Assembly (NCBI GenBank): GCA_964620555.1
Contig: CAZUGZ010000040.1
Location: 1-20,846, forward strand
Length of the DNA stretch: 20,846 nucleotides
Origin: JAPOQD01 sp964620555
GTDB lineage: Bacteria; Pseudomonadota; Gammaproteobacteria; Pseudomonadales; Halieaceae
Direction: 5' to 3'
Part shown: positions 1 to 8,485 of the stretch, one piece after another
Layout: each line of letters starts with the position of its first letter
How positions within the stretch are numbered: the first letter of the stretch is position 1
Notes under the pieces: generated by a model
Database searches by the model: none
The model's input: the letters and a program-made list of their open reading frames with translations, nothing else
What the model was told of the DNA's origin: nothing
Made by a program: the position numbers and the translations under genes

Positions 1-8
1 CTAACCCC

Positions 9-1085
9 TCACATCCGCTGGCGGGAAGCCAGCGCCGGCTTGAGCATGGTCCGGCAGCGGCGGATGGCGGACGCAGTGGCCTCCCAGTCCAGACAGCCGT
101 CGGTAACCGATACGCCGTATCGCAATTGGCCGAGATTCTCGGGTATGTCCTGCCTGCCGCCATGAATGTTGCTCTCGATCATGAACCCAACCAGGGAACG
201 GTTGCCCTCCAGCACCTGGTTGGCCACATTTTCCAGGACCAGGGGTTGCAACTCCGGGTTCTTGCTGGAATTGGCGTGGGAGCAGTCGACCATGATGTTC
301 AGCGGCAGGCCGGCCCCTTCGAGGGCGTCCTCACAGAGCTTGACATGTACTGAATCGTAGTTGGGGCCGGTACTGCCACCGCGCAACACGACATGCCCGT
401 AGCCGTTGCCGCGAGTGGTGATGACCGCAACCTGACCCCGGTGGTTGATGCCGAGGAAGCGATGGGGGGTGGCGGCGGAGTGCAGGGCATTGATGGCCAC
501 TGCCAGACCGCCGTCGGTACCGTTCTTGAAGCCGACCGGCGAGGACAGGCCACTGGCGATTTCCCGGTGGGTCTGGGATTCCGTGGTTCTGGCTCCGATC
601 GCCGACCAGGTGATGCAGTCCTGCAGGTATTGGGGAGAAATCGGATCCAGGGCTTCCGTGGCGGTGGGCAGGCCCAGTTCGAGTACCTCCAGCAACAGCC
701 GGCGCCCGAGATGCAGCCCCTCGGCAATGTGGAAGGAATCGTTCATCTTCGGATCATTGATCAGGCCCTTCCAACCGGTGGTGGTGCGGGGTTTCTCGAA
801 GTACACCCGCATGGTCAGAAACAGCGTGTCGGAGACTTCCTCCGCCAGTTCCCGCAGGCGGCCGGCGTAGTCCCGTGCCGCCACCGGGTCATGGATGGAA
901 CAGGGACCGACCACGGCAAACAACCGCGGGTCCCGCCCATCGAGAATGTCGTAAATGGTCTGCCGGCTGGCCTGCAGAAAATCCGCCGCAGTTGCGGAAA
1001 TCGGCAGTTCCGCCTTCAATTCGGCGGGCGTGACCAGAATGTCCTGGCGCCTGACACGCAGGTTGTCGAGTTTTTTCGGGGCCAT
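9..1085 (-). CDS. aroF: 3-deoxy-7-phosphoheptulonate (DAHP) synthase, class I, Tyr-sensitive-like
   Basis: Condenses phosphoenolpyruvate with erythrose 4-phosphate, the first cytosolic step of the shikimate pathway to aromatic amino acids. The 358-residue product has the usual length of the AroF/G/H family. Visible family blocks are GPCSIHD (residues 60-66, with C62 at the metal-ligand position), VYFEKPRTT near 95, GARTTESQTHRE, PVGFKNGTDG, MVDCSHANSSK and MIESNIH. The wording of several blocks (SQTHRE, MVDCSH, GNRSLVG) is closer to E. coli AroF (Tyr-type) than to AroG or AroH; this is a by-eye comparison, so the feedback specificity is inferred. The start is ATG with only a weak upstream GGA. 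It is transcribed away from the addB-like gene, and the shared 80-base region carries the inverted repeat at 1128-1159. The stop is 8 bases from the window edge, so the downstream neighbour is unseen. Confidence 0.95.
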   Translation of the reverse strand: MAPKKLDNLRVRRQDILVTPAELKAELPISATAADFLQASRQTIYDILDGRDPRLFAVVGPCSIHDPVAARDYAGRLRELAEEVSDTLFLTMRVYFEKPRTTTGWKGLINDPKMNDSFHIAEGLHLGRRLLLEVLELGLPTATEALDPISPQYLQDCITWSAIGARTTESQTHREIASGLSSPVGFKNGTDGGLAVAINALHSAATPHRFLGINHRGQVAVITTRGNGYGHVVLRGGSTGPNYDSVHVKLCEDALEGAGLPLNIMVDCSHANSSKNPELQPLVLENVANQVLEGNRSLVGFMIESNIHGGRQDIPENLGQLRYGVSVTDGCLDWEATASAIRRCRTMLKPALASRQRM

Positions 1086-1127
1086 TACAGCGGTTTTCCG
1101 GGGTGGTGGGCACGGGTCGAAGGAGCG

Positions 1128-1159
1128 CTATTCTAGCCGAATCAGAGGGACTAGAATAG
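1128..1159. promoter_or_regulatory. Perfect 9-bp inverted repeat between divergent aroF and addB-like genes
   Basis: CTATTCTAG (1128-1136) and its exact reverse complement CTAGAATAG (1151-1159) are separated by 14 bases. Each arm, read outward, contains TAGAAT, a five-of-six match to a sigma-70 -10 box: 1152-1157 on the + strand facing addB, and 1135-1130 on the - strand facing aroF. Neither has a convincing -35 hexamer. The element may be a symmetric divergent promoter, an operator for a dimeric regulator, or both. It does not match the TyrR box, and its 14-base spacing does not fit a TrpR operator. Confidence 0.5.
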
Positions 1160-1165
1160 TGCGCA

Positions 1166-3817
1166 GTGAACGCGCCTCCGGTCTTCTACAACATCGAGAA
1201 ACTGCTGCCCTGGCTGCACCACCGGGTACCTTTGCTCACTCCCAACCAGCGTTTGGCCGGGCACATTCGCAGTGCCTGGGGCCGCCATCTCGCTGCCGGT
1301 GGCAAACAGGGTTGGGAGTCGGCAGCGGTGTATTCCCTGTCCCAGTGGTGGCAGCACTGCGAGCGGCAAACGGACCCCTGGTGCGAAGCGGAGCGCCATC
1401 TGCTCAACGAGACCGAGGACCTGGAATTGTGGCTGCACTGCATTCGGCGAAGCACCGTCGATGGTTCTCTGCTGCGGCCTCGCGCCACGGCGCGCCAGGC
1501 GCGCACGGCCTACCACCAACTGCTGCTGTGGCAAATCGATTGGAACAGCGCCCCGGCTGCCCACCATTTTCAGCACTCCGAAGACGCCGGACTGTTGCTG
1601 CAATGGATTCGGAGTTTCGAGCGCTACTGCCGGGAGCACCAGTTGAGTCTGCCGGAATGGGAGTTCGACCGATGGGCACGGGATTTCCCCCAGGACACGC
1701 TGGTGCTGGTGGAGTTCGATCAACTGCCGCCACTGGCGGAGGCGGCCCTGCGCCAACAGGCGCAGCACCTGCTGCAACACAGCAACGCGGGGGCCGAGGG
1801 CAAGTGCGTTTTGCAGGCCTGCGCCAGCCCCAACCAGGAGTTGGCCAGCGCTGCCGACTGGGCTCGTCGCCGCTTGCAGCAGGACCCGGCAGCCCCGATC
1901 GCCATCCTGCTGGGTGATGTCGCCGCCCAGCGGCCCCGTCTCGAACGGCTGCTGCGCGAAGGCCTGCAACCGGAGGCGGAGGTAACGGCTGCGCTACCTG
2001 TCAATTTTTCCGCGGGAACCCCGCTGAACCGGTTGCCGATGATCTCCACCGCACTGGGCTTCCTCTCTCTTCTGGAAGGGGAGATGGAGGTGGACCGGTT
2101 GGTACCGCTGTTGCACAGCCGCTATCGACGGTTCGATGATCCGGCGAGGGAAACCCGCCTGCTGCAAGCACTGTACCAGCGCGGGCAGAGCCGCATCGGT
2201 CTGGATGAACTCGCCGGGCTGGTCGCCGGGCGCGGCCTGGGCAGTCGCCTGCTGGCTCTCGGTCAACGGCGCGAGTTGCGGCGCAAGCTGCCGCCTTCCC
2301 GCTGGGCCGGCCTGTTGCCGCAGTACCTGGAGAACTGGGGCTGGCCGGGCCCGCAAACCCTGGATTCCACCGAGTACCAGGTGTACCGGCACTGGCAGGA
2401 TTGCCTGCAATTGCTGGCTGGCCTGGACCGGGTGAGAGCACCTTGCCGGTTGGCGAGTGCGCTGGAACTGTTGGGCGGAATTTGCGCCGATACGCTGTTT
2501 CAGGCACAGACTGCCGACAGCCCGCTTCAGGTGTTGGGATTGCTGGAGGCGGCAGGCATGGAGTTCGAGCACATCTGGCTGTGCGGCGCCGGCGCCAACC
2601 ACTGGCCGGCACCGGCCCGGCCCAACCCCTTCATTCCCCTTGCCTTGCAACGCGAGGTCGGTCTGCCCCACGCCGACAGTGGGCAGGAATACGACTTCTC
2701 CCGCCGCCTCTTGCAGCGTTTCAGTCGTTCCTGCCGGACCCTGATCGCCAGTTATGCGCAATGGGAAGACGAAACGGAGCAACGGCCCAGCGCGCTGCTG
2801 GCTCAGTTCGGCAGAGCGCCTGCAGCGGGGGGGGAGCCGGGGCAGGCGGAATTGGGAAAAGCCCAGTTGAGTCGACGCTGGCGGGCGGCAGCGGCACTGC
2901 CAATGCTGGAGCTGGAGGACATTCGCGCTCCGGCTGTAATGCCGGGGGAACTGCCGGTGGGAGGCAGCGACCTGTTGGAAGATCAGTCGCTGTGTGGATT
3001 TCGTGCCTTTGTACGACAGCGATTGCGGGTGCGGGCACTGCCGGAACTGGCGGTGGGGCTAACTGCGGCCCAGCGGGGTACGCTGCTGCATCTGGCGTTG
3101 TATTACCTGTGGGGCCGGCTGCACGACAGCGCCACCATGGCGGCGACCAGCGCGCTGCACCCGCAATGGATCGAAGCGGCCATCGACAGCGCCATCGCTG
3201 AATTCAATCGCAACCTTCGCTATCGGCGGCGGCCAGTGGAACTGTTGCAACTGGAACGACAGCGCTTGTCCAGACTGCTGCGGCAATGGCTGGAAATCGA
3301 GGCCGGGCGCGATGAGTTTGAAGTCGTTGCCCGCGAAGAACAGAGGGAATTCACTATCGGCAAGCTGCAACTCAACTTGCGCACCGACCGGCTGGACCGC
3401 CTGAAGGGAGGCGAACTGCTGGTGGTGGATTACAAATCCGGCGATTCGGAAGTCCGCTACTGGATGGGGGAGCGGCCGCAGCAACCGCAATTGCCGCTGT
3501 ATGCCTGTGCCCTGGGAGAGCAATGTGCCGGTGCCAGCTTTGCCCTGGTGGCCACTGACAAGCCCGGCTACAAAGGGCTGTCGGCAGCCGCGGCGGGGGC
3601 CGGCATCCGCCAGGATATCGGCAAGGCCAGCGGCGGCAAGGCCACCGAATGGCCGGTGCTGCAGCGACACTGGCAGTCGGTATTGGAGGAATTGGCAGAG
3701 GCCTTTGTCCGGGGCGATGCCGCGGTCGACCCACCCGACACCCGGGTCAGTTGCCGCTGGTGCGGCCTGCAGCCCCTGTGCCGCATCCACGAGCAGGACG
3801 TGAACGAAGATGCCTGA
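1166..3817 (+). CDS. AddB-like PD-(D/E)XK nuclease with Fe-S cysteines (probable DNA repair protein)
   Basis: Likely the AddB-type partner of the downstream helicase in processing double-strand DNA ends for recombination. The 883 residues begin with LLTPNQRLAGHIRSAW, which corresponds to the region after the P-loop in Bacillus AddB; no Walker A motif is present. The C-terminal nuclease shows H642 (GTLLH), D741/D744 (TDRLDRL), the D755-Y-K757 signature (VVDYKSG) and QPQLPLY. Four cysteines, C610 and C863/C866/C872 (CxxCx5C), match the spacing of the AddB iron-sulfur staple. The family is known as a 'probable DNA repair protein' related to AddB. The start is GTG at 1166: an in-frame TAG lies three codons upstream, and there is no Shine-Dalgarno at normal distance (GAGGGA is 15 bases away). 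The stop overlaps the next gene by 8 bases. A G8 run lies at 2827-2834. Confidence 0.88.
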   Translation: MNAPPVFYNIEKLLPWLHHRVPLLTPNQRLAGHIRSAWGRHLAAGGKQGWESAAVYSLSQWWQHCERQTDPWCEAERHLLNETEDLELWLHCIRRSTVDGSLLRPRATARQARTAYHQLLLWQIDWNSAPAAHHFQHSEDAGLLLQWIRSFERYCREHQLSLPEWEFDRWARDFPQDTLVLVEFDQLPPLAEAALRQQAQHLLQHSNAGAEGKCVLQACASPNQELASAADWARRRLQQDPAAPIAILLGDVAAQRPRLERLLREGLQPEAEVTAALPVNFSAGTPLNRLPMISTALGFLSLLEGEMEVDRLVPLLHSRYRRFDDPARETRLLQALYQRGQSRIGLDELAGLVAGRGLGSRLLALGQRRELRRKLPPSRWAGLLPQYLENWGWPGPQTLDSTEYQVYRHWQDCLQLLAGLDRVRAPCRLASALELLGGICADTLFQAQTADSPLQVLGLLEAAGMEFEHIWLCGAGANHWPAPARPNPFIPLALQREVGLPHADSGQEYDFSRRLLQRFSRSCRTLIASYAQWEDETEQRPSALLAQFGRAPAAGGEPGQAELGKAQLSRRWRAAAALPMLELEDIRAPAVMPGELPVGGSDLLEDQSLCGFRAFVRQRLRVRALPELAVGLTAAQRGTLLHLALYYLWGRLHDSATMAATSALHPQWIEAAIDSAIAEFNRNLRYRRRPVELLQLERQRLSRLLRQWLEIEAGRDEFEVVAREEQREFTIGKLQLNLRTDRLDRLKGGELLVVDYKSGDSEVRYWMGERPQQPQLPLYACALGEQCAGASFALVATDKPGYKGLSAAAAGAGIRQDIGKASGGKATEWPVLQRHWQSVLEELAEAFVRGDAAVDPPDTRVSCRWCGLQPLCRIHEQDVNEDA

Positions 3818-6800
3818 GCTGGTCGATCGAGAGCAGCGCCGTCAGGCCCTGGACCCGTTGCGGTCCTTTTGTGTGAGTGCGCCGGCCGGCTCGGGCAAGA
3901 CTGCCCTGCTGGTGCAGCGCTACCTGGCGGTACTGGCGCGGGTGGCGGCACCGGAACAGGTGCTGGCCATTACCTTTACCCGCAAGGCCGCGGCTCAAAT
4001 GCGCGAGCGCGTCGTCGACGCGCTGGAGCGCGCCGGGGAGGAACCCGTTCCGGCCGATGAGCATCATGCCCGGACCCGGGAACTGGCCCGGGAAGTGCTG
4101 GAGCGGGCCCGGCAACAGCAGTGGCGGTTGCTGGAAGTGCCGACCCGGCTCAACATCCGCACCATCGATTCCTGGACCGCACAGTTGACCCGGCAATTGC
4201 CGATACTCTCCAACTTTGGTGGTTCGACCAGTCCCGTGGACCGGCCCGAGCCCTATTACCGGCAAGCGGTGCGGGCGCTGCTGGAAGGGCTGTGGGAAGG
4301 GCACCGGGGTGGCGGGGACCTGGCGCAGGTGATGTTGCATTTCGACAACGACTGGCAGCGGCTGGAGGAATTGCTGATGCGTATGCTCGGCCGGCGCGAA
4401 CAGTTGCTGATGTACCTGGGCGGCCGGCCCCGGGAAAAGGAAGTCGAGCAGGGCCTGCGGGAGAGCATCGAGAATCTGATCGGCACCCGGCTACGAGAAC
4501 TGTCACGGCATTTCGATGGTTGTGCGGCGGAGCTGCTGTCGTGCCTGAATTACAGCCTGGAAAACCGCAATCTGGCCACCCTGGACCACTTTCCCGGTAG
4601 CGAACCCGGCGATCTCGAGGACTGGCTGCTGCTGATCGAATTGTTGCTCAACAAACAGGGCGACTGGCGCAAACGATGGGATATTCGCCTGGGTTTCCCT
4701 CCGGGCGAGCAGCAGGGGAAGGAGGAGGCGCAGGCCAGGAAAGGGGAGCTGGGGTGCCTGAGCCAGGCGCTGCAGGATATTCCCGGGTTGCAGCAACAGT
4801 TGCATTTGGCGAGAGCCCTGCCGCGATTCGAGCGGGACGCGGAGTCATCGCAAGTGCTGATGGCATTGGCCCGGCTATTGCCGGTCGCCGCGGCCCAGTT
4901 GACGCTGGTCTTCCAGCAACAGGGGGTGGTGGACCACTCACAGGTGGCGATGGCGGCCCGCGAAGCCCTGGGAGACGATGACCATGTGACCGACCTGGCG
5001 CAGCGACTCGATTACAGCCTGCGCCACATCCTGGTGGACGAATTCCAGGACACCTCAGCCAGCCAGTTTGAACTGCTGCGCCGTCTGACCCGGGGTTGGG
5101 CCAGTGACAATGAGCAGAATCCGCAACATCCGCGGACATTGTTCCTGGTGGGTGACAGCATGCAATCCATCTACGGATTTCGGGATGCGGATGTAAGCCT
5201 GTTCATGCGGGTGCGGGCGCGGGGCTTTGGCGGGCTGGAAATGGCCAACCTGCAACTCACCACCAACTTCCGCAGTGACGCCGGGCTGGTAGATTGGGTG
5301 GGCAGGGTCTTTCATCGGGCCTTTCCCCAGCGCGACGACGGGCAACTGGGGGCCGTGGCCTTCAGTCCGTCCCGGCCGTTTCTTCCCGCCGGGCAGGAGC
5401 AGCCAGTGAGAATGGCCGTCGCGCTCTGTGCAGGTGGGGCCGACCAGGTTGATCAGGCCCGCGCCGACGAAGCCCGCTGCCTGGTAGACGAGATCGAGCA
5501 GGGCCTGGCAGACGCGGATTGCAGGTCCATCGCCGTACTGGTGCGCTCCCGCCTCCACCTGCTGCCCCTGGTGGAGGAGTTGAAGCGGCGAGGCATCCCC
5601 TGGCAGGCCCAGGAAATTGATCCACTCAGGGAATCACCGGTAATTGTGGACCTGGTCAGCCTGTGCCGGGCGCTGCACAATCTGGTGGACGATGTCGCCT
5701 GGCTGGCCCTGTTGCGTGCCCCGTGGGTCGGCCTGAGTGTGGCCAATATGCTGGCCCTGTGCGGAGAGCGAGGCCAGGCCAGTGTCTGGCAGCAGCTCAA
5801 TGACGAAGCTGCACTACGGCGACTGGACGCCGTGGGAGGGCGCGCAGTGCGACAATTTCTGCGCGTGATTCACGCCAGTCTGGCCCTGCGCGAACGCCTG
5901 CCACTGCGGGTCTGGATTGAGCACACCTGGCTGGGTCTGGGAGGTCCCGCAGCGGCCGGCAGCGATCAGCAGCGCCAGGATGCTGTGGCGTTTCTGGATC
6001 TGCTGGAACAGCGGGAGGCGATGGGGGAAAGTTTCAGCAGCGAGAGTATCGAGCAGCAGGTCGAATCCCTGTTCAGCACGGCCGATGACGCGGACGGTGC
6101 CGGTTGTAAACTGCAATTGATGACGCTGCACAAGGCCAAGGGCCTGGAATTCGACTGGGTGATGATACCCGCGCTGGCGCGTAAGACCGCCGCGGAGCCG
6201 CGCGACCTGTTGTTATGGAACAATTTCATCGGCAGTCAGGGGCAGCCCGGCTTCCTGTTTGCAGCGGATGAACGGGGGCAAGAGGAAGACGGCCGCGGCC
6301 TGTACCAATGGCTGCGGCAGATCCAGAAGCTACGCCGCGATGAGGAGGCCACCCGCCTGTTGTACGTGGGTTGCACGCGGGCGGTAAAGCGCCTGTTCCT
6401 GAGCAGCGAACTGTTGATCGATGAGGACGCCGGGGCGTGGCAGGAGCGGGAGCCCGCCCGCTCCAGCCTGCTTTCCCGGTTGTGGGCCGATTTTGCCGCC
6501 GAGGCACGCCCCATCGGCCGCAACCAGGTGCTGACAACTCCGCCTGTGGCGAGCAGACGCCCCCCCCTGCGTCGTCTGCAGCAACTTCCGGACCTGCCGG
6601 TGGCGGCGACGACAGTGGCACCGCCGGCACCCGACCCGCAGCCGGATATTGCGGTGTTGGCTTCCGATCGGCATTCCGGGGCGCGGGAAGTGGGCACCCT
6701 GGTGCACCTGAGCCTGGAGCGGTTGTCGACCCTGAATCCCGAACAGCAGGCAGAATTTGCCGCGCCGCAGTGGTCCGACTGGTGGCGGCGCTTTCTGCAG

Positions 6801-7205
6801 GCCAGACTACCCGCGGGGGTGGCGGTTGAACCGGCGCTGGCGCGAGTCGAGCAGGCGTTGGGCAACGTGTTGCAGGATGAGCGCGGCCGATGGCTGTTAT
6901 CCTCGTTGCGCCAACAGGCGCGCAGTGAATATCGCCTGAGCGGCATCGATGCACAAATGCGGGTGCGCGACTTTGTGGTGGACCGCAGCTTTCTCGCCGA
7001 TGGCGTCCGCTGGGTGGTGGATTACAAGAGTGCCGAGCCGGGACCGGGAGAGAGCCGCAACGATTTCTGTGCGCGTCAGGCACTGCAATACCGCGGCCAG
7101 ATGCTGGCTTACAGGGATTGTTTTCTGGGGATGGGGGATCGGCAGGTCAAGCTCGCCCTGTATTTCACTTCCCTGCCGCTGTGGTACGAATGTGACTACG
7201 GGTGA
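3810..7205 (+). CDS. addA: AddA-like UvrD-family helicase-nuclease
   Basis: Superfamily 1A DNA helicase with a C-terminal RecB-type nuclease, expected to unwind and resect double-strand ends together with the AddB-like protein. The 1131 residues carry all the helicase motifs: Walker A APAGSGKT (24-31), AITFTRKAA, DEFQDT (410-415), VGDSMQSIYGFRDAD (about 447-461), TTNFRSD, LMTLHKAKGLEF (about 770-781) and RLLYVGCTRA (about 850). The nuclease has H966 (GTLVH), D1071 and K1073 (WVVDYKSA), and QALQYRGQMLAY. Because its partner also has a nuclease domain, the pair is AddAB-type rather than RecBCD-type. ATG at 3810 overlaps the upstream stop (ATGCCTGA), which suggests translational coupling. A C8 run lies at 6560-6567 in the linker before the nuclease. 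RecB-like is the alternative name; the paired nuclease argues for AddA. Confidence 0.9.
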   Translation: MPELVDREQRRQALDPLRSFCVSAPAGSGKTALLVQRYLAVLARVAAPEQVLAITFTRKAAAQMRERVVDALERAGEEPVPADEHHARTRELAREVLERARQQQWRLLEVPTRLNIRTIDSWTAQLTRQLPILSNFGGSTSPVDRPEPYYRQAVRALLEGLWEGHRGGGDLAQVMLHFDNDWQRLEELLMRMLGRREQLLMYLGGRPREKEVEQGLRESIENLIGTRLRELSRHFDGCAAELLSCLNYSLENRNLATLDHFPGSEPGDLEDWLLLIELLLNKQGDWRKRWDIRLGFPPGEQQGKEEAQARKGELGCLSQALQDIPGLQQQLHLARALPRFERDAESSQVLMALARLLPVAAAQLTLVFQQQGVVDHSQVAMAAREALGDDDHVTDLAQRLDYSLRHILVDEFQDTSASQFELLRRLTRGWASDNEQNPQHPRTLFLVGDSMQSIYGFRDADVSLFMRVRARGFGGLEMANLQLTTNFRSDAGLVDWVGRVFHRAFPQRDDGQLGAVAFSPSRPFLPAGQEQPVRMAVALCAGGADQVDQARADEARCLVDEIEQGLADADCRSIAVLVRSRLHLLPLVEELKRRGIPWQAQEIDPLRESPVIVDLVSLCRALHNLVDDVAWLALLRAPWVGLSVANMLALCGERGQASVWQQLNDEAALRRLDAVGGRAVRQFLRVIHASLALRERLPLRVWIEHTWLGLGGPAAAGSDQQRQDAVAFLDLLEQREAMGESFSSESIEQQVESLFSTADDADGAGCKLQLMTLHKAKGLEFDWVMIPALARKTAAEPRDLLLWNNFIGSQGQPGFLFAADERGQEEDGRGLYQWLRQIQKLRRDEEATRLLYVGCTRAVKRLFLSSELLIDEDAGAWQEREPARSSLLSRLWADFAAEARPIGRNQVLTTPPVASRRPPLRRLQQLPDLPVAATTVAPPAPDPQPDIAVLASDRHSGAREVGTLVHLSLERLSTLNPEQQAEFAAPQWSDWWRRFLQARLPAGVAVEPALARVEQALGNVLQDERGRWLLSSLRQQARSEYRLSGIDAQMRVRDFVVDRSFLADGVRWVVDYKSAEPGPGESRNDFCARQALQYRGQMLAYRDCFLGMGDRQVKLALYFTSLPLWYECDYG

Positions 7206-7250
7206 TCGGACCTTAGCCCGGCGGCCACCGGTCGCGGCGAGTCAAAGCCT

Positions 7251-7279
7251 GTGACGGCGGCCTTGAGACCCGCTACTAT
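7251..7279 (+). promoter_or_regulatory. Candidate promoter placing the start codon at about +1
   Basis: GTGACG (7251-7256) and TACTAT (7274-7279) are 17 bases apart and resemble -35 and -10 boxes (four of six matches each). The ATG of the next gene begins 8 bases after the -10, about where transcription would start, and no Shine-Dalgarno precedes it. This fits a leaderless transcript. It is a by-eye match only. Confidence 0.3.
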
Positions 7280-7286
7280 TCGCGGT

Positions 7287-8057
7287 ATGGCCGGGTATGA
7301 AAAACAGCCCCTCGAATTGCTGGAACGATGGTATCGAACTCCGGTGGGCAGCTATCTGCGGCAGCAGGAACAGCGCATCGTCAGCCAGTTGTTGACCGTT
7401 GCCAATGGGCTACGCGTGCTGCAACTGGGTGGTAGCGATAGGCTGCCGCTGCCGTCGGTCCAGTCCAATGTGCAATGCATCCACGCGCTACCCGCTGGCG
7501 GCACGGTTGCAGACCTGCACACCCGATTCGAACTGTTGCCCTTCGCCACCGACAGCATCGATCGCCTGGTGCTCTGCCACGTCCTCGAATTTGCCGACCA
7601 GCCCCACCAAACCCTGCGCGAGGCGCACCGTGTGCTGGCCCCCCGCGGCGAGCTGCTGGTGCTGGGCTTCAATCCCTGGTCACTGTTTGGTCTGCGTGCT
7701 GCTGCCGCCCGCTGTTACCGTGGCGTACTGTGGGGCCGGTTGCGTCCCCTGGGCAGGCAACGGCTGCGCGACTGGCTGCATTTGCTCGGCATGTCGACGG
7801 GGACGGTGCGGCACAGTTTTTGTGTGCCGCCCTGGGGTAGCGGCACAGTACACCGTAGCCTGCGCCGCATCGATGGCTTTGCCACTCGCCACAACTGGTG
7901 GCTCGGCGGCGTCTACGTGCTGCACGCGCGCAAAAACGTGGTGTCGATTACCCCGGATACACTGCGCTGGAAGCAACGCGTGGCAAAACCGGTGATGGGT
8001 CTGGCTACGCCCCGGGTGGCCGCAGCCGCTTTATCGTGCAACCGGAGCCCGTCGTGA
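7287..8057 (+). CDS. yafS: YafS-like class I SAM-dependent methyltransferase domain protein
   Basis: A 256-residue protein with a Methyltransf_11-like core. Motif I is degenerate (VLQLGGS, residues 44-50, instead of the usual DxGxGxG). The later motifs are clear: LPFATDSIDRLVLCHVLEF, then LREAHRVLAPRGELLVLGFNPWS and SLFGLR. The same degenerate motif and FNP-S-x-GLR block occur in E. coli YafS, which also neighbours rnhA and dnaQ. The substrate is unknown. A GTG lies in frame at 7251, but ATG 7287 is preferred because homology begins with the WYRTPVG segment just after it. The stop TGA overlaps the GTG start of rnhA by three bases. Assignment to the family is solid; methyltransferase activity is inferred. 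Confidence 0.82.
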   Translation: MAGYEKQPLELLERWYRTPVGSYLRQQEQRIVSQLLTVANGLRVLQLGGSDRLPLPSVQSNVQCIHALPAGGTVADLHTRFELLPFATDSIDRLVLCHVLEFADQPHQTLREAHRVLAPRGELLVLGFNPWSLFGLRAAAARCYRGVLWGRLRPLGRQRLRDWLHLLGMSTGTVRHSFCVPPWGSGTVHRSLRRIDGFATRHNWWLGGVYVLHARKNVVSITPDTLRWKQRVAKPVMGLATPRVAAAALSCNRSPS

Positions 8058-8485
8058 AACGGGTGGAAGCCTTCACCGATGGCGCCTGTCGGGGCAATCC
8101 CGGCCCCGGCGGCTGGGGAGCCCTGTTGCGCTACCAGGGCCGGGAGCGCAGCCTCTACGGAGGACATCCGCGCACCACCAACAACTGCATGGAGCTGACC
8201 GCCGCAATGGAGGCACTGCGGGCATTGCGGCAACCCTGTCAGGTGATTCTGACTACGGATTCGAAGTATGTTCTCAAGGGAATCACCGAGTGGATTGAGC
8301 GCTGGAAGTCCAACGGCTGGAAGACAACGTCCAGAAAGCCGGTGAAGAATGCCGAGTTGTGGCAGGCACTGGACCGCGAGTGTGAACGACACCAGGTCGA
8401 CTGGCGCTGGGTGAAGGGCCACAGCGGTAACAGGGAAAACGAAATGGCCGACCAACTGGCAAATCGAGGTATCGACGAACTATGA
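8054..8485 (+). CDS. rnhA: Ribonuclease HI
   Basis: Cleaves the RNA strand of RNA-DNA hybrids, removing R-loops and Okazaki primers. The 143-residue product has the complete catalytic set: D9 (FTDGACRGNPGPGGWG), E47 (CMELTAAMEAL), D69 (LTTDSKYV), H123 (VKGHSG) and D133 (NEMADQLANRG). The basic handle region (WIERWKSNGWKT) is present as in E. coli RNase HI. The start is GTG at 8054, giving the normal N-terminus MKRVEAFTDG, with GGAG seven bases upstream; a longer frame upstream lies inside the methyltransferase gene and is not needed. The GTG overlaps the preceding TGA (GTGA), and its own stop overlaps the dnaQ start (ATGA), so the three genes look translationally coupled. Confidence 0.95.
   Translation: MKRVEAFTDGACRGNPGPGGWGALLRYQGRERSLYGGHPRTTNNCMELTAAMEALRALRQPCQVILTTDSKYVLKGITEWIERWKSNGWKTTSRKPVKNAELWQALDRECERHQVDWRWVKGHSGNRENEMADQLANRGIDEL

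Noticed and set aside
7251..7286. GTG at 7251 as the start of the YafS-like gene
   Set aside because: The 12 extra residues show no homology, there is no ribosome site, and the segment overlaps a candidate promoter.
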